From Primula veris (Eukaryota > Streptophyta > Magnoliopsida > Ericales > Primulaceae): a stretch of 64,000 nt of DNA. The notes beneath the pieces were generated by a model, which was not told the origin of the DNA, searched no databases, and saw nothing but the letters and a program-made list of their open reading frames with translations. Numbering within the stretch: the stretch's first letter is position 1; each line of letters starts with the position of its first letter. Below, in pieces: positions 13,705 through 23,913 of this stretch. The stretch is taken from positions 29,612,967-29,676,966 of the forward strand of contig OY821744.1 of NCBI GenBank assembly GCA_963682055.1, read 5' to 3'. A program made the translations under genes and the position numbers.

Positions 13705-14215
13705 AAGTATCCGGTGCGGATACGATACGAGTACCGGTACAGTACGATAAATGAAGTATCCGGTACGACAAATGGAGTACCCTTAACTTTTTCATTATTT
13801 GACCATCTCGGTACGGTTTGGGTACGGGATCGGTACGTCTCCGGTACTTTTTCGGTACGGCTGAGAATTTAATTTTAATTTTTTTCATAAAAATTATTTA
13901 AAATATAAAATTATCAATATAATAATGTGAAATTTTTATAATCAACAAGTGTGATGAATTTAATTAAATTTGTTTAGACACTGGTTATGAAAAAATTATA
14001 TTAACGTTCACTAAAATATCCGTATATAAACCTAAATTATACTAAACTTTGTTAATTTTGTTATTTTAAGATTGTAATTTTTAAATCAAATCGTATAGAT
14101 AAAAATAAATAATTTTTTTTATTCTCATACACTTCCGATACCATATTGAATTTTTTTAATTTTAATGGTACTGCCATACCTATACTGTATCGGGTACAAT
14201 ACTGGTACCCGTGCC
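13705..14215. repeat. CCGGTAC-rich fold-back repeat
   Basis: Left part rich in ATCCGGTACGAC and GAGTACCGGTAC; right part carries GTATCGGGTACAATACTGG and GGTACCCG. Together they form a loose inverted arrangement around an AT-rich core. It is similar in style to the CGGTT-type repeats elsewhere in this spacer. Confidence 0.4.
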
Positions 14216-14399
14216 CCTACGACCTATGTAATTTGAGACTATAGTAATATGTTGATTTTAACCTCACATTGGTAGTGTTAGCAAGGTGACGTGGCATTTC
14301 CTTTATGCAAGTATGTTAAGCTTCATGTTATCTGTAGCTTGAAATTTAACATGCCAACATGGCATATTTTACATTAAATATGTTGTTGGATTCTATTTT

Positions 14400-14925
14400 G
14401 GGAAATTTACAATTTATTATATATTTATAAATTTATTTACAAAAAATCCGGTTGTTTTAAATTTGATGACTCTTTTACAAAAAAAATACAATTTTTTGTG
14501 AACTTATTTACAAATAGGTACATATGTCATTAAAAAAAAAATCCAAAAAACTAAAAAAAAAAATATTTAAAAATTAAAAACTAAAATTTTAAAACATACA
14601 TTTTTTATACAAAAAATATGCACGATCCTGTCTAATCATGTATGTCTAATCTTGTTTGATCATGTCCAATCTTGTATGTCTAATTCTGTTTAATCATATG
14701 TAATCATTTCAAATCATGGCTAATCTTGTTTGATACTAGGTACAAATTTATTTATTTTTTTATTTTTTTCGATTTTTTTTGTATATTTTATTATTTTTTA
14801 TGACATATGTAGCTAATTGCAAATAAATATTTGTAACTAATTATAAATAAGTACACATATGTGAGTTTTTGTAATTAAATTAATTGGTATGTATCTATTT
14901 GTAAGTCTACATTTTATTTTTAGAT
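14400..14925. mobile_element. AT-rich fold-back with a central short tandem array
   Basis: Arms near 14495-14530 and 14795-14832 are inverted matches (TAGGTACATATGTCATT against ATGACATATGTAGCTA). The centre (about 14625-14740) is a degenerate tandem of TGTCTAATCTTGTTTGATCA-like units. It looks like a MITE, possibly MULE-derived. Ends are approximate. Confidence 0.45.
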
Positions 14926-16870
14926 ATGTTGCTGTGTACTTTAATATAGTATTGTTTGATCTATGAAAAATCATTCAACAACAACTCCCATATAATAATT
15001 TAATAACACATAAAATGTAATAATAAGACATAAACAATAATTTGAAATCATATAAATAACAATTTAACAACACACGATGCACATTTATTCCAAATACAAT
15101 ATCAATATATGGCTTTTATAGTGAAAGTTAACAATATTATTATGGTATGAAAAAACAAGATAACTATAACACACGGTGATGTAAGTTAAAAGCTATTTTT
15201 TTCTTATATGACAATACTTAACAAACAAATTCTAAAAATATTATTCTAGATGCTCTAAAAGTAGTATGCTATATTTATCGTTTAATTAAAATTAAAATAC
15301 TTAATTTGGTGTTTAATATGAGTTCGGATCATCTGTCATCTATTTTTTATCTCATTCCGTACCCCCTTACATTTTTAACCCAAAATATTTGTTAACAATT
15401 TAATTTAGAATAAATTAAAAACTAGTATACTTTAATTAGTTAAATTAAAAAAAATCATTTAGAGCAATATTATGTCCAAATATTATAAAGTTTGTATAGA
15501 ATATATCATAAAAGTCGATAAAAGTGTGGAATTTTTTATTTTTTCTTAAAATTTGAACGAAAAAAAAAAAAACGCAAAGTAGACCGGGAAACAAGAGACA
15601 CGTTATCTGTCGTATTTTCGTTCTAGTGTTGTTTAACGTGGACCAAGAAATAATGCCATGCCAGCATATTTGAAAGGCCGTACGTATTTAGTTCCCAACA
15701 GAAATATGTTGTGGCCAAACTCATATTAATTATGTGGTTGTGGACTAAAATTTTGATAACTTTTTGGTGAGATCGAAGTTTGGACCACCACCCACTCCAG
15801 ATGTTACAATCATCAAAATATTCCATCCGTTCAATTACATGAAATTACTAAATGATTTTAGATTTGTGTAACACAAGTGATGAAATGGATCGCGCAATGC
15901 ATAACTAGCTCTGCCTATAAAATCGTTATTTCGGTATAATGTCAAGTCAGTATGTTATACACCACAAAAATATTAGCCAACAACAGGACCAACGAAATAG
16001 TTTTGTCGTAGAGGATTGTTAAGTCACAAGAGTATGATAGGATTACGATGGTTTCAGCTTTTTGCGACGATTTTTTCAGTTCACAACGAAGTTTGATCGC
16101 CACATTTTTTATTTGAATGATATTGTTTTATATCTAAAGTTCAGGTAATCATTAGCACTCACATGTCTCAAATTACAATGACCCATACATCTTCACCAAA
16201 ATATAAATTTGTGGTAAAACCGTAAAAGTAGCACTCTTTTGCATATTTGTTTCATTTGCACTACACGTCAACTTTTCTATCAAAATTGGTATATTTTTGG
16301 AGTATTGTTTTTCCGCCTCTAATCATTTTTTACTGTTAATTTTATTTCACCCATATAACATCCCTGTTTTCTGTGCAAAACTAGCATCTTATATTTATCT
16401 GGAACCATTATAGTGCCCAAAGTTTGAATGATAAATTTTTGTAAGAAAATAGATATAGAAATCATTAGTGCTAATGGAGCATTGTTTTCTGGTTAAAATC
16501 TAAAGCACTTGTTGGCTTGATATAAATGTGCAAATATATAAAGAAAAAGGAATGGAATTTTCAAAAAAGAAAAAGAAAAGGAATGGATGATGTACCAGCA
16601 AGCTAGGCAACAACCTCATAAATCCTTAAGAAAACGATCTTCTTTTGGAAAAGCACATGATAAGGCTTAAATTAATGCATTCACTTGGAAAAAACACTTG
16701 GTGACTACTTTTAGTTTCCACATCAGCAGTTGCCTTCATTGTCAGTACCTTTAACACCACATGTAAAAAAGAACAACGTATTATTAATGAACTTTTGGAC
16801 GGTGGATATCAACCATTTAGCACCATGGATAAGGATAAAACTTGGTACTATATCGTTTCAAAATTTAGTT
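14926..16870. other. AT-rich spacer without a gene
   Basis: No recognisable coding or RNA feature. A TTTTGCGACGATTTTTTCAG stretch near 16057 recalls CACTA subterminal motifs but is too short to classify. Confidence 0.5.
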
Positions 16871-16874
16871 CTCC

Positions 16875-17245
16875 CCCTAGACCTGCACGAAAATCGGATA
16901 AAACATATCAAACCGATAATCGAATCGAACTAAACAAAAAAAGATCGAAACCGAAAAACCGAAACTTTTTCGGTTCGGTTTACAATAAAACCGGACCGAA
17001 GAAAACCGAAAAACCAAAAAAAATCGAACCGAATAGAAAAATCAAACTTTTTCGGTTTCGGTTTACAATAAAACCGGACCGAAAAAACCCGAAGAAAAAC
17101 CGGAAGACCGAAACCGGACCGAAACAAACCGGTTCGGTTCGGTCCAAAAAATAAAAAAAAACGAAAATCGAAAAAAACCGAATCGAAAATTTGTTCGGTT
17201 TCGGTTTTGGCAAAAACCAAACCGGAGCGAACCCGGTCTATCTCC
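16875..17245 (-). mobile_element. CGGTT-rich element, minus orientation
   Basis: The reverse complement begins with ACCGGGTTCG and contains CCAAAACCGAAACCGAA. It matches the start of the element at 8584-8806 but is longer because of extra AACCGAAAAAACC-type repeats. Long apparent open frames inside are only the low-complexity repeat read in frame. Flanking CTCCCCC and CTCCACC may be a degenerate duplication. Confidence 0.5.
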
Positions 17246-17850
17246 ACCAACATATGACATAACTTCAAACCGTTTTTATACTACTAATTTAACATTCATT
17301 GCTTGCTAGTGTAGTAAACTGCTAATTTTATACTACTATGTCACTATATATGAAAAGTAGTAAAGTGCTATCATTATAAAAATAAAAGTACATACATGAT
17401 AAACAGTCACTCTTCATTTTTCGAATAGGGGAAGCCAGGGATGACTTTAACTGGTTGAGTGGTTATAAATATTAGTTTTTTGTGTTCAGTTTTGCTAATC
17501 AATGCCTTAGATGGTATTTGTTAGTTTTACCCTATGTCGTAGTAATTTATGTAGAACTATTCAATAATGTTGCAATTAAAATGAATCTTAGACATCACAA
17601 TAGAACAAAATACTCAATTTAATGTTTTGTTATTTACCGTAGATGACAAGTAGTAATTTCGTGAGAATCCATCTAATATCCGTATTAATTAGTATGCAGA
17701 GGAAATCCCTTATCAAGTCAAAATGAATTTGTTCATAAGTATGAACAAAATATAACAGGATAATTAATAAAAAATCAAAAGTATATATTGTTGGAAGTAG
17801 TTTTAATTGTACGCAACTACACCAGGAATTTTATATTCCTAACCTTCACC

Positions 17851-17859
17851 TATATATAT
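17851..17859 (+). promoter_or_regulatory. TATA box of the MAPKKK gene
   Basis: TATATATAT lies about 80 bp upstream of the chosen ATG (17932). This spacing would put transcription start near 17880 and exclude the upstream in-frame ATG at 17788. Confidence 0.6.
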
Positions 17860-17931
17860 TCCCCACTCCATCACTTTGCAAAGCTAAACAACTCAAAATA
17901 CACAAGCAAAGTGTTTTTCCACATATTGAAA

Positions 17932-19272
17932 ATGGAATATATGAGAGGAGAAAATTCGGAATGGGAAAAGTTGAGCTGCATAGGAAGAGGCTGTTACGGT
18001 ACCGTCAATATGGCGGTTAATAAATCCGACGGTCTAAAATTTGCGGTCAAATCCGTTGATTTAAGTTCGTGTTTGCCTGCACAATCCGAGGCTCTAGAAA
18101 ACGAGATTAAAATCCTACGGTCCATATCTTCCCCATGGGTTGTGGAATACCTTTCCGATGATGTCACGTTTTCAAACGGTGTGGCATCGTCTCGAAACCT
18201 CCACCTAGAGTACATGCCAGGTGGCACCGCTGCTGATGTGGCAAAGGACGAGGAAACCTTACGGTCGCGTCTTTATTGCATCTTAGCAGGGTTGAGTGAC
18301 GTGCACTCAGCAGGCATTGCCCATTGTGACATAAAGGGGAGGAACATCCTGATTGGTTCCTCTCCCAGTGTTGCGAAGCTGGCAGATTTTGGTTCTGCCA
18401 CATTCGCAACAACTTCTACAGCAGGACCATTGGTTCCGCATGGAAGCCCATTCTGGATGGCTCCGGAGGTAGTTCGCGGGGAGTACCAGGGACCAAAGTC
18501 GGACGTCTGGTCTCTGGGATGCACAATCATCGAGATGATGACGGGACAACCTCCGTGGAAGGACTCTGGGCCTAACACGCTCTTCCGAATCGGGTATTCG
18601 GATGAGCTTCCTGAGCTTCCAGCTGAGATTTCTGAGCTCGGGAAGGACTTCGTGATGAAGTGCTTGAGGCGTGACCGGGCCGAGAGGTGGAGTTGCGATC
18701 AACTATTACGCCATCCGTTTGTGAAGTCATCCGAGCCGTTGAATGTGATGAGACATTTATCGCCACGTTGCGTGCTAGACTGGACGAGTTCCGAATTTTA
18801 TGATAATGAAGAGGATAATTATCAAACGATAATTGATTTCAAGTCAATTAGGGGACGAATCACGGAGTTAGCTACTAATGCGGGGCCAATTTGGGAATCT
18901 GATGGTTGGGTGGAAGTTAGAAATGTGGTCAGTGATGAAACAGAGCTAGAGCTAGGGATTATTTCTGAATATTCTGATTCTTTAGAGGCAGAAATGGAAA
19001 TTATTAATAGTTTTAATTTTAGTGACGGTGCTGAGGTGAAAACAAATTTTAGCTGGATCAGGGGAACTAAAAGCTTTACAGCTGGGGATTATATTTTATT
19101 TGTAAACTTAATAGTTTTGACAGCAATAATTTGTTCCTCAATATGGTTTACAATAATAAAAATATTACAGTTGTTGTTCAGATTTTGTTTGAGATTTCAA
19201 TCTAGCCATGTGACAAAGTTGCCTAATCTTCTACTTGATTGTTTCGTAGTTAAAGTAATTTCGAATCCTTAG
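17932..19272 (+). CDS. MAPKKK: MAP kinase kinase kinase, plant MAPKKK13/14 type, with C-terminal hydrophobic tail
   Basis: Intronless gene for a 446-aa Ser/Thr kinase expected to phosphorylate MAP kinase kinases. The frame is open from 17788, but the TATA box at 17851 supports the ATG at 17932. Kinase motifs: G18-RGCYG loop, K40 (AVK), E58, H131-CDIKGRNIL with catalytic D133, D152-FG, GSPFWMAPE ending at E179, and SDVWSLGCTI. The domain ends near residue 270. The tail holds the R-I-T-E-L-A and W-V-E-V-R motifs seen at the end of this MAPKKK subgroup, then a hydrophobic run at about 387-409, which looks like a membrane segment, and a short basic or polar end. The position next to an AP2C gene fits Arabidopsis MAPKKK13/14 rather than MAPKKK17/18. 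Family knowledge: MAPKKK14 is wound-induced and works with MKK3. Membrane attachment is inferred. Confidence 0.92.
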   Translation: MEYMRGENSEWEKLSCIGRGCYGTVNMAVNKSDGLKFAVKSVDLSSCLPAQSEALENEIKILRSISSPWVVEYLSDDVTFSNGVASSRNLHLEYMPGGTAADVAKDEETLRSRLYCILAGLSDVHSAGIAHCDIKGRNILIGSSPSVAKLADFGSATFATTSTAGPLVPHGSPFWMAPEVVRGEYQGPKSDVWSLGCTIIEMMTGQPPWKDSGPNTLFRIGYSDELPELPAEISELGKDFVMKCLRRDRAERWSCDQLLRHPFVKSSEPLNVMRHLSPRCVLDWTSSEFYDNEEDNYQTIIDFKSIRGRITELATNAGPIWESDGWVEVRNVVSDETELELGIISEYSDSLEAEMEIINSFNFSDGAEVKTNFSWIRGTKSFTAGDYILFVNLIVLTAIICSSIWFTIIKILQLLFRFCLRFQSSHVTKLPNLLLDCFVVKVISNP

Positions 19273-21220
19273 CTAGCAAAGTTTTAAAAACAATTGGTCA
19301 GTAATGGGCTCCCATTTCGTAAATTACTAGAACTAGATACTAATTTATTAGTGTTACACAGCTAGAATATGCTTTAATTTAATTTGTTCCAAGATATGAG
19401 GGAATGATGCTATTGCTACAAAAGAATTAGATCCACAAATCCACCGGACTTTTAGAACAAAATTTTTTTGGCTTAACAAAAAAGTACTGTAATTTACTTT
19501 TCCCATCATCGTTAGATTTTGGAATATGTAAATTTTACTCTACTGAATAAAACCCAAAATAATTTATGTTTCAAACTTTAACAGCTTCAGTAGTATTTCC
19601 AATTCAAATAATTTACATGAATCCCCATAGTTTACTGAAAATTTATTTGTTCAAATACTTTCAGCTCTAACATTGACCATCCTAAGCTCTAGAAACCGTC
19701 GGTTATTGTCCCAAACGACGATCACGATCGATGAACATTAATTTATACTACAAATCATGAAAGTTAATTCACTCGTGTGTGATTTCATAATAAATAGACT
19801 TTATAAATATTTATTTCGTTATCATTTTTTGTAACGATAAAAAAAGATACTGTATAATGTAAGTTTCTCAATCAAACCTTGGAGAATAATGTAAAACTTT
19901 TATCCAGATGATACAGATACTAAATAAGTAGTGTGATTCACTCTTCATATTGTGATAAAGTCGTATAATTATTGTTCTCAATTAAGGTTGCGTGCGTATA
20001 AAAAATGTAAGTTCCGTGGACTGCCAATTTGGCAACCTCTTGGTATAAGAGGATAAACATTATAAATTTGCAAATTTTGTTGTTTGCTAACACAAAATAA
20101 GAATGTGAAAATATCCACCGCCACTAAATCTAGGAAAGGGGTTCATGTGGGCAATTATTAGGCTAGTTGGCCACAACAAGGTTCAACTTTGCCAATTGCT
20201 TTCTATTAACTTTACAAATGCTTAATGAACAAGAAAGTTGTTTCTCACACGGTATGTTTTCACTAAAAACAACCACAATCACTCTTCAAGTTTGCCTGCA
20301 ACTACTTTGATGAGATTATCCTTGAAAGATGTAATTTATAACATCCTAATTAGATCGTGTGATAAAATCTCATAATTGGATTTGAGGATAATGTAAGGCA
20401 ATTATTTTCTTGTATTCATAGTCACTGACTCACTTTATGTTTGTTTTAATGAAAAGCCAAATAAGGGAGAAGAAGACATTTGCTAATGTTGTCAGTTTGC
20501 AATTGGTAGATATCATGATCCAAAAATCCCAAACATATTATTAGTTTTCAAAGAACTACTCACAAAGAAACATATTAGCATTTGCCAAAACTCGTAACCT
20601 TTTTCCGTGAGAGTTGAAAGTTTGAAGCTTAAGTATATAAACTGGTTGTAATACATAATAATTACACGAATTCAACACGATACCCATCATTTTGCAAACC
20701 CTTCCGACTCCTAGTCCTAGCGACCTTCAGATAATACAAGCAAATAAGAGTATATTTCAAAAACTACTTTCAGCACACCATGTTCACCGTTTCGAAAAAA
20801 CATTCTATGACAGAAAACACATTTGAGGTCATTTAAAAGCGCAACCAACATACACAATCTAGATAAACATTTCTTGGTGTCTCTCTGGCAGACCTTTCAG
20901 GATGATACACAAATATATTACCATGTCTGTTTTGAAACTAGATATCGAGGGTTCTTAATTAGTGGTTAGACTAAGCAAACAAGGTTTTCAAGTAATTGAA
21001 TTTAGGATCCCTAACCATTAAACTCCTTGCAACGATTCTGCTAATCTAAATACATTACTCAGTCTTACAGTAAGTAAGTTTTTTTTTTTGAGCTTTTTTT
21101 GTTGTTGTAACCGTGGTGTTTTCTTTTTTGGTTTTAGTTTGTTCTTGGGCTTGTCCTTGTCGGCCATTTCTTTCTAAAAAATAATCAAAAAAAGAATATG
21201 CAAACCGTATGATTTAAGAT
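19273..21220. other. Spacer downstream of the MAPKKK gene
   Basis: Non-coding AT-rich sequence that should include the MAPKKK 3' UTR. No repeat, RNA gene or coding homology was recognised. Confidence 0.5.
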
Positions 21221-21229
21221 ACCTTTGGC

Positions 21230-22140
21230 TATTTTTCACACTAAATGTTAGAGAAATTCACCCAAAAAAACCAGTCTATGCCCTATTTTTTAGTAAAGAT
21301 GTTACGTAACACACCAAATAAAACAGTTTGAGCGTTATATTTCACTAAAAACGTTACATAAACACATACAATGGTACATAAACAATTAATTACAAACCCT
21401 AATTTTCACCAAAAATGATACATGACAGTCTCATAGATATATTCACTAAAAATGTTACATAAACACTAAAAACCTAATTAAAACAATATAAGAACTAATT
21501 TCTCCCAAAATAATATATAAACACTAAAAACCCTAACTAAATCAGGTAGTATGAGCCCTAATTCCCCCCAAAACAATCTGAATAGGATACAATATTCTAA
21601 AAACCCTAATTAAAAAGTATGAGACCTAATTTTTTTTCGAAAACAGACTCGATAGGGTACAACATTCTAAAAATGATACATAAACACTATAAAAGCTAAC
21701 TAAACAGTGAGAGCCCTAATTTTCGAGTTTTTATTTTGTGCAATCACTGTGTTTGACTGTGCATAGTGCTGTTAAATAAAGGACCGTTGGATCATTTAAT
21801 TTTTATCTTGACCGTAAGATTTAAGGGTAGAATAGTAATTTTGAGGGTTCTTTTTTTTAAATAGGGTTTTAGATCATATGGTCCAAATATAATATAAAGT
21901 GATCCAACGGTACTCAATTTAACAGTACAGTGTGCAGTCAAACACAATGACTGCACATAAGGGCGACCCCTAATTTCCCCCCAAAACAGTCTGAATAGGG
22001 GTAGAAGATTCTAACAACCCTGATTAAAATAGTATGAGCCCTAATTTTTTCGAAAATGGTACATTAACACTAAAACCTTAGTTTAAACAGTATAAACCAT
22101 AATTTCTCCCCAAAACAGTATGAATGGGGGTAGATGATTC
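21230..22140. repeat. Degenerate tandem array with CCCTAAT and AAAACAGTCTGAATAGG motifs
   Basis: Units of roughly 60-90 bp recur with variation: GAGCCCTAATT, then CCCCCAAAACAGTCTGAATA or TTTTCGAAAACAG, then GGTACAATATTCTAAAAACCC, or AAATGATACATAAACACTA. A MITE at 21731-21960 interrupts the array, and the LINE inserted at its right edge. No coding frame is seen. Confidence 0.6.
21731..21960. mobile_element. MITE with long terminal inverted repeats
   Basis: Left arm motifs GTGTTTGACTG, CTGTTAAAT and ACCGTTGGATCA appear inverted at the right end (TGATCCAACGGT, ATTTAACAG, CAGTCAAACACA). This gives arms of about 60 bp in a 230-bp element. It splits the surrounding repeat array. No target duplication was confirmed and the superfamily is unknown. 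Confidence 0.7.
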
Positions 22141-22141
22141 T

Positions 22142-23895
22142 TTTTTTTATATTAATAGTGGGGAAAACCCACTCTTTTATTTATTGATTAAAAAAGTGGA
22201 TGAAAAACCCCACAAAAAACAAAACAGCGTAACAATATGAACAAACTTAGAAGATACAGGGCTTGATAGAACAAAATTAATACTCTTAGATTTAATCCTT
22301 ATTTATGAAAAGAATTCTTCAAAAGTTGAGGGACCAATAGTGTCATTGACCATATACCACCGTTTCAACTGGTCTTCTCCTTCTCATTCTCATCTAACTC
22401 CATTTTAGAAGAAGAGAGAGAAAGCTCAAGCTCATCATCATTTCGCAGTCGCAAATAAGGAATATCTCTCGCTTCCAGCTTCACAATATTTCTCAATTTA
22501 CTGGGAAACTCCTCTATATCTTCTGAAATAAGGGAATCATAGATACCCAGATTTGCCAATAGATCAGCGCCAGAGTTTGCCTCTCTTTCCACATGATTCA
22601 ACAGATACGTACCCTTCTTCATCTTCTCCTTTATATTATGTACTAATAACTTCATCTTCCAAGGACACTTGCTTTTTTCAGACAAGACGTTTATTAGATT
22701 TAGACAATCACTTTCTATAATAATATTTGTCATATTTACCACAGTTAGACCCTGTAGTATAGCACTAGCTTCTGCTTCCATCCCTGTATTACTAGTATTT
22801 TTGCCATAGAAGCCTTGTATAAATTTACCTTGATGATCCCTTAATAAACCACCTACACCACTAGAATTAGTGGAGCTTTTAAAACAACCATCTGTATTCA
22901 ATTTCATGAATCCAGTTGGAGGGTTTTCCCACTTTATAACCCTAGCTTTTTTACCAGTCTTAACTGTTTGTAACAAACTTAATTCATTCCAAATCCACCC
23001 TTTAGGAAATCTTTTATCAATTTGAGAGAAGTTCTGGATTAATCGAATAATAGCCATGATGATATTTTGAGCAGTCATATTTATATTATCAAATTTGCTA
23101 CCACAACGAGCTTTCCAAATACACCAAATAATGTACATAGGAAGTACCTTGATGATCTTTTTCTCTGGAAAATGACTTCTTTTTTCCTCATGTGTCCACC
23201 AAGAACTAAGTCTCCCCCTCAGTGTCAAAACATTTTGATTTACTCCTAGATACTGCGCAAAATAATTCCAAACTTCTTTAGCAATATCACTAGAACATAA
23301 CAAATGCTCTAAACTTTCTTCATTTTTCCTACAGCATTCACAGCTGGAAGCTCTTTGGATTCCAATTCTTTTGATAGCAAGATCCACTGGCACTGCAGCA
23401 TTGAAACACTTCCATGCAAAACAGGAGATCTTCAAAGGTATTAGTCTATCCCATAACATATCATAGAGCCAGTTTTTTGTACTTTTCTTTCTCATAATAT
23501 TCCAGGCAGATTTAAATGTAAACTCACCATTAGTATCCTCCATCCAAATAGCTTGATCGAATTCTTTCCCCTTATAAATTAAATTTTGACCAAACAGACC
23601 CTGCTTAGATATAGGAATAATTTCATCAATAGCTTCATAGTTCCACCCATCATTAAGAATGAATCTTGACATAAACAGCTTATTATCAATGTATTGATCC
23701 TTTAACGGTCCATTTCCAACCCAATTGTCTAGATTTACTGACATATTCCCTTTTCCAATCATCCAGTAAATGGCCTTTTCTGCTACCTCCCTAACTTGCA
23801 TCATTCTAGACCATGTATTAGAACCTTTGGTAGCACTAATTTCATTAGGATGCTTCTTATTGCAATACTTTACTCTTATTACAATAGAATCATTA
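22142..23895 (-). mobile_element. 5'-truncated L1-type LINE insertion with target-site duplication
   Basis: AGATGATTCT occurs at 22132-22141 and again at 23896-23905, directly flanking the element. On the minus strand the element ends in a short A-run (T-run at 22142-22148), as expected for a non-LTR retrotransposon. Only the 3' part of ORF2 is present (zinc-binding region and RNase H). The endonuclease and reverse transcriptase core are missing. The 5' junction forms a snap-back inverted repeat with the flank. Confidence 0.85.
22365..23804 (-). pseudogene. 3' end of LINE ORF2: zf-RVT region and RNase H
   Basis: Open frame of 479 codons from the first ATG; the frame stays open further 5' to the LINE junction near 23895, including KYCNKKHP and KGSNTWSRMM, typical of plant LINE ORF2. 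The middle holds the zinc-binding reverse-transcriptase region (CECCRKNEESLEHLL, then the aromatic IIWCIWKARC stretch). The C-terminal third is an RNase H fold: LNTDGCFKSS (first Asp), MEAEASAILQGL (Glu), ESDCLNLI (Asp), and HVEREANSGADLLA. The frame is uninterrupted, so the insertion may be fairly young, but it lacks the polymerase and cannot be autonomous. Confidence 0.88.
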
Positions 23896-23913
23896 AGATG
23901 ATTCTATTGTAAT
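23878..23913. repeat. Perfect 16-bp inverted repeat at the LINE 5' junction
   Basis: ATTACAATAGAATCAT (23878-23893), a 4-base spacer TAAG, then ATGATTCTATTGTAAT (23898-23913), which is an exact inverted match. One arm belongs to the LINE 5' end and the other to the flank containing the target-site duplication. Confidence 0.9.

Noticed and set aside
17788..17931. Upstream in-frame start adding 48 residues to the MAPKKK
   Set aside because: A TATA box lies at 17851 inside this stretch, and the added residues resemble no kinase N-terminus. The ATG at 17932 fits better.
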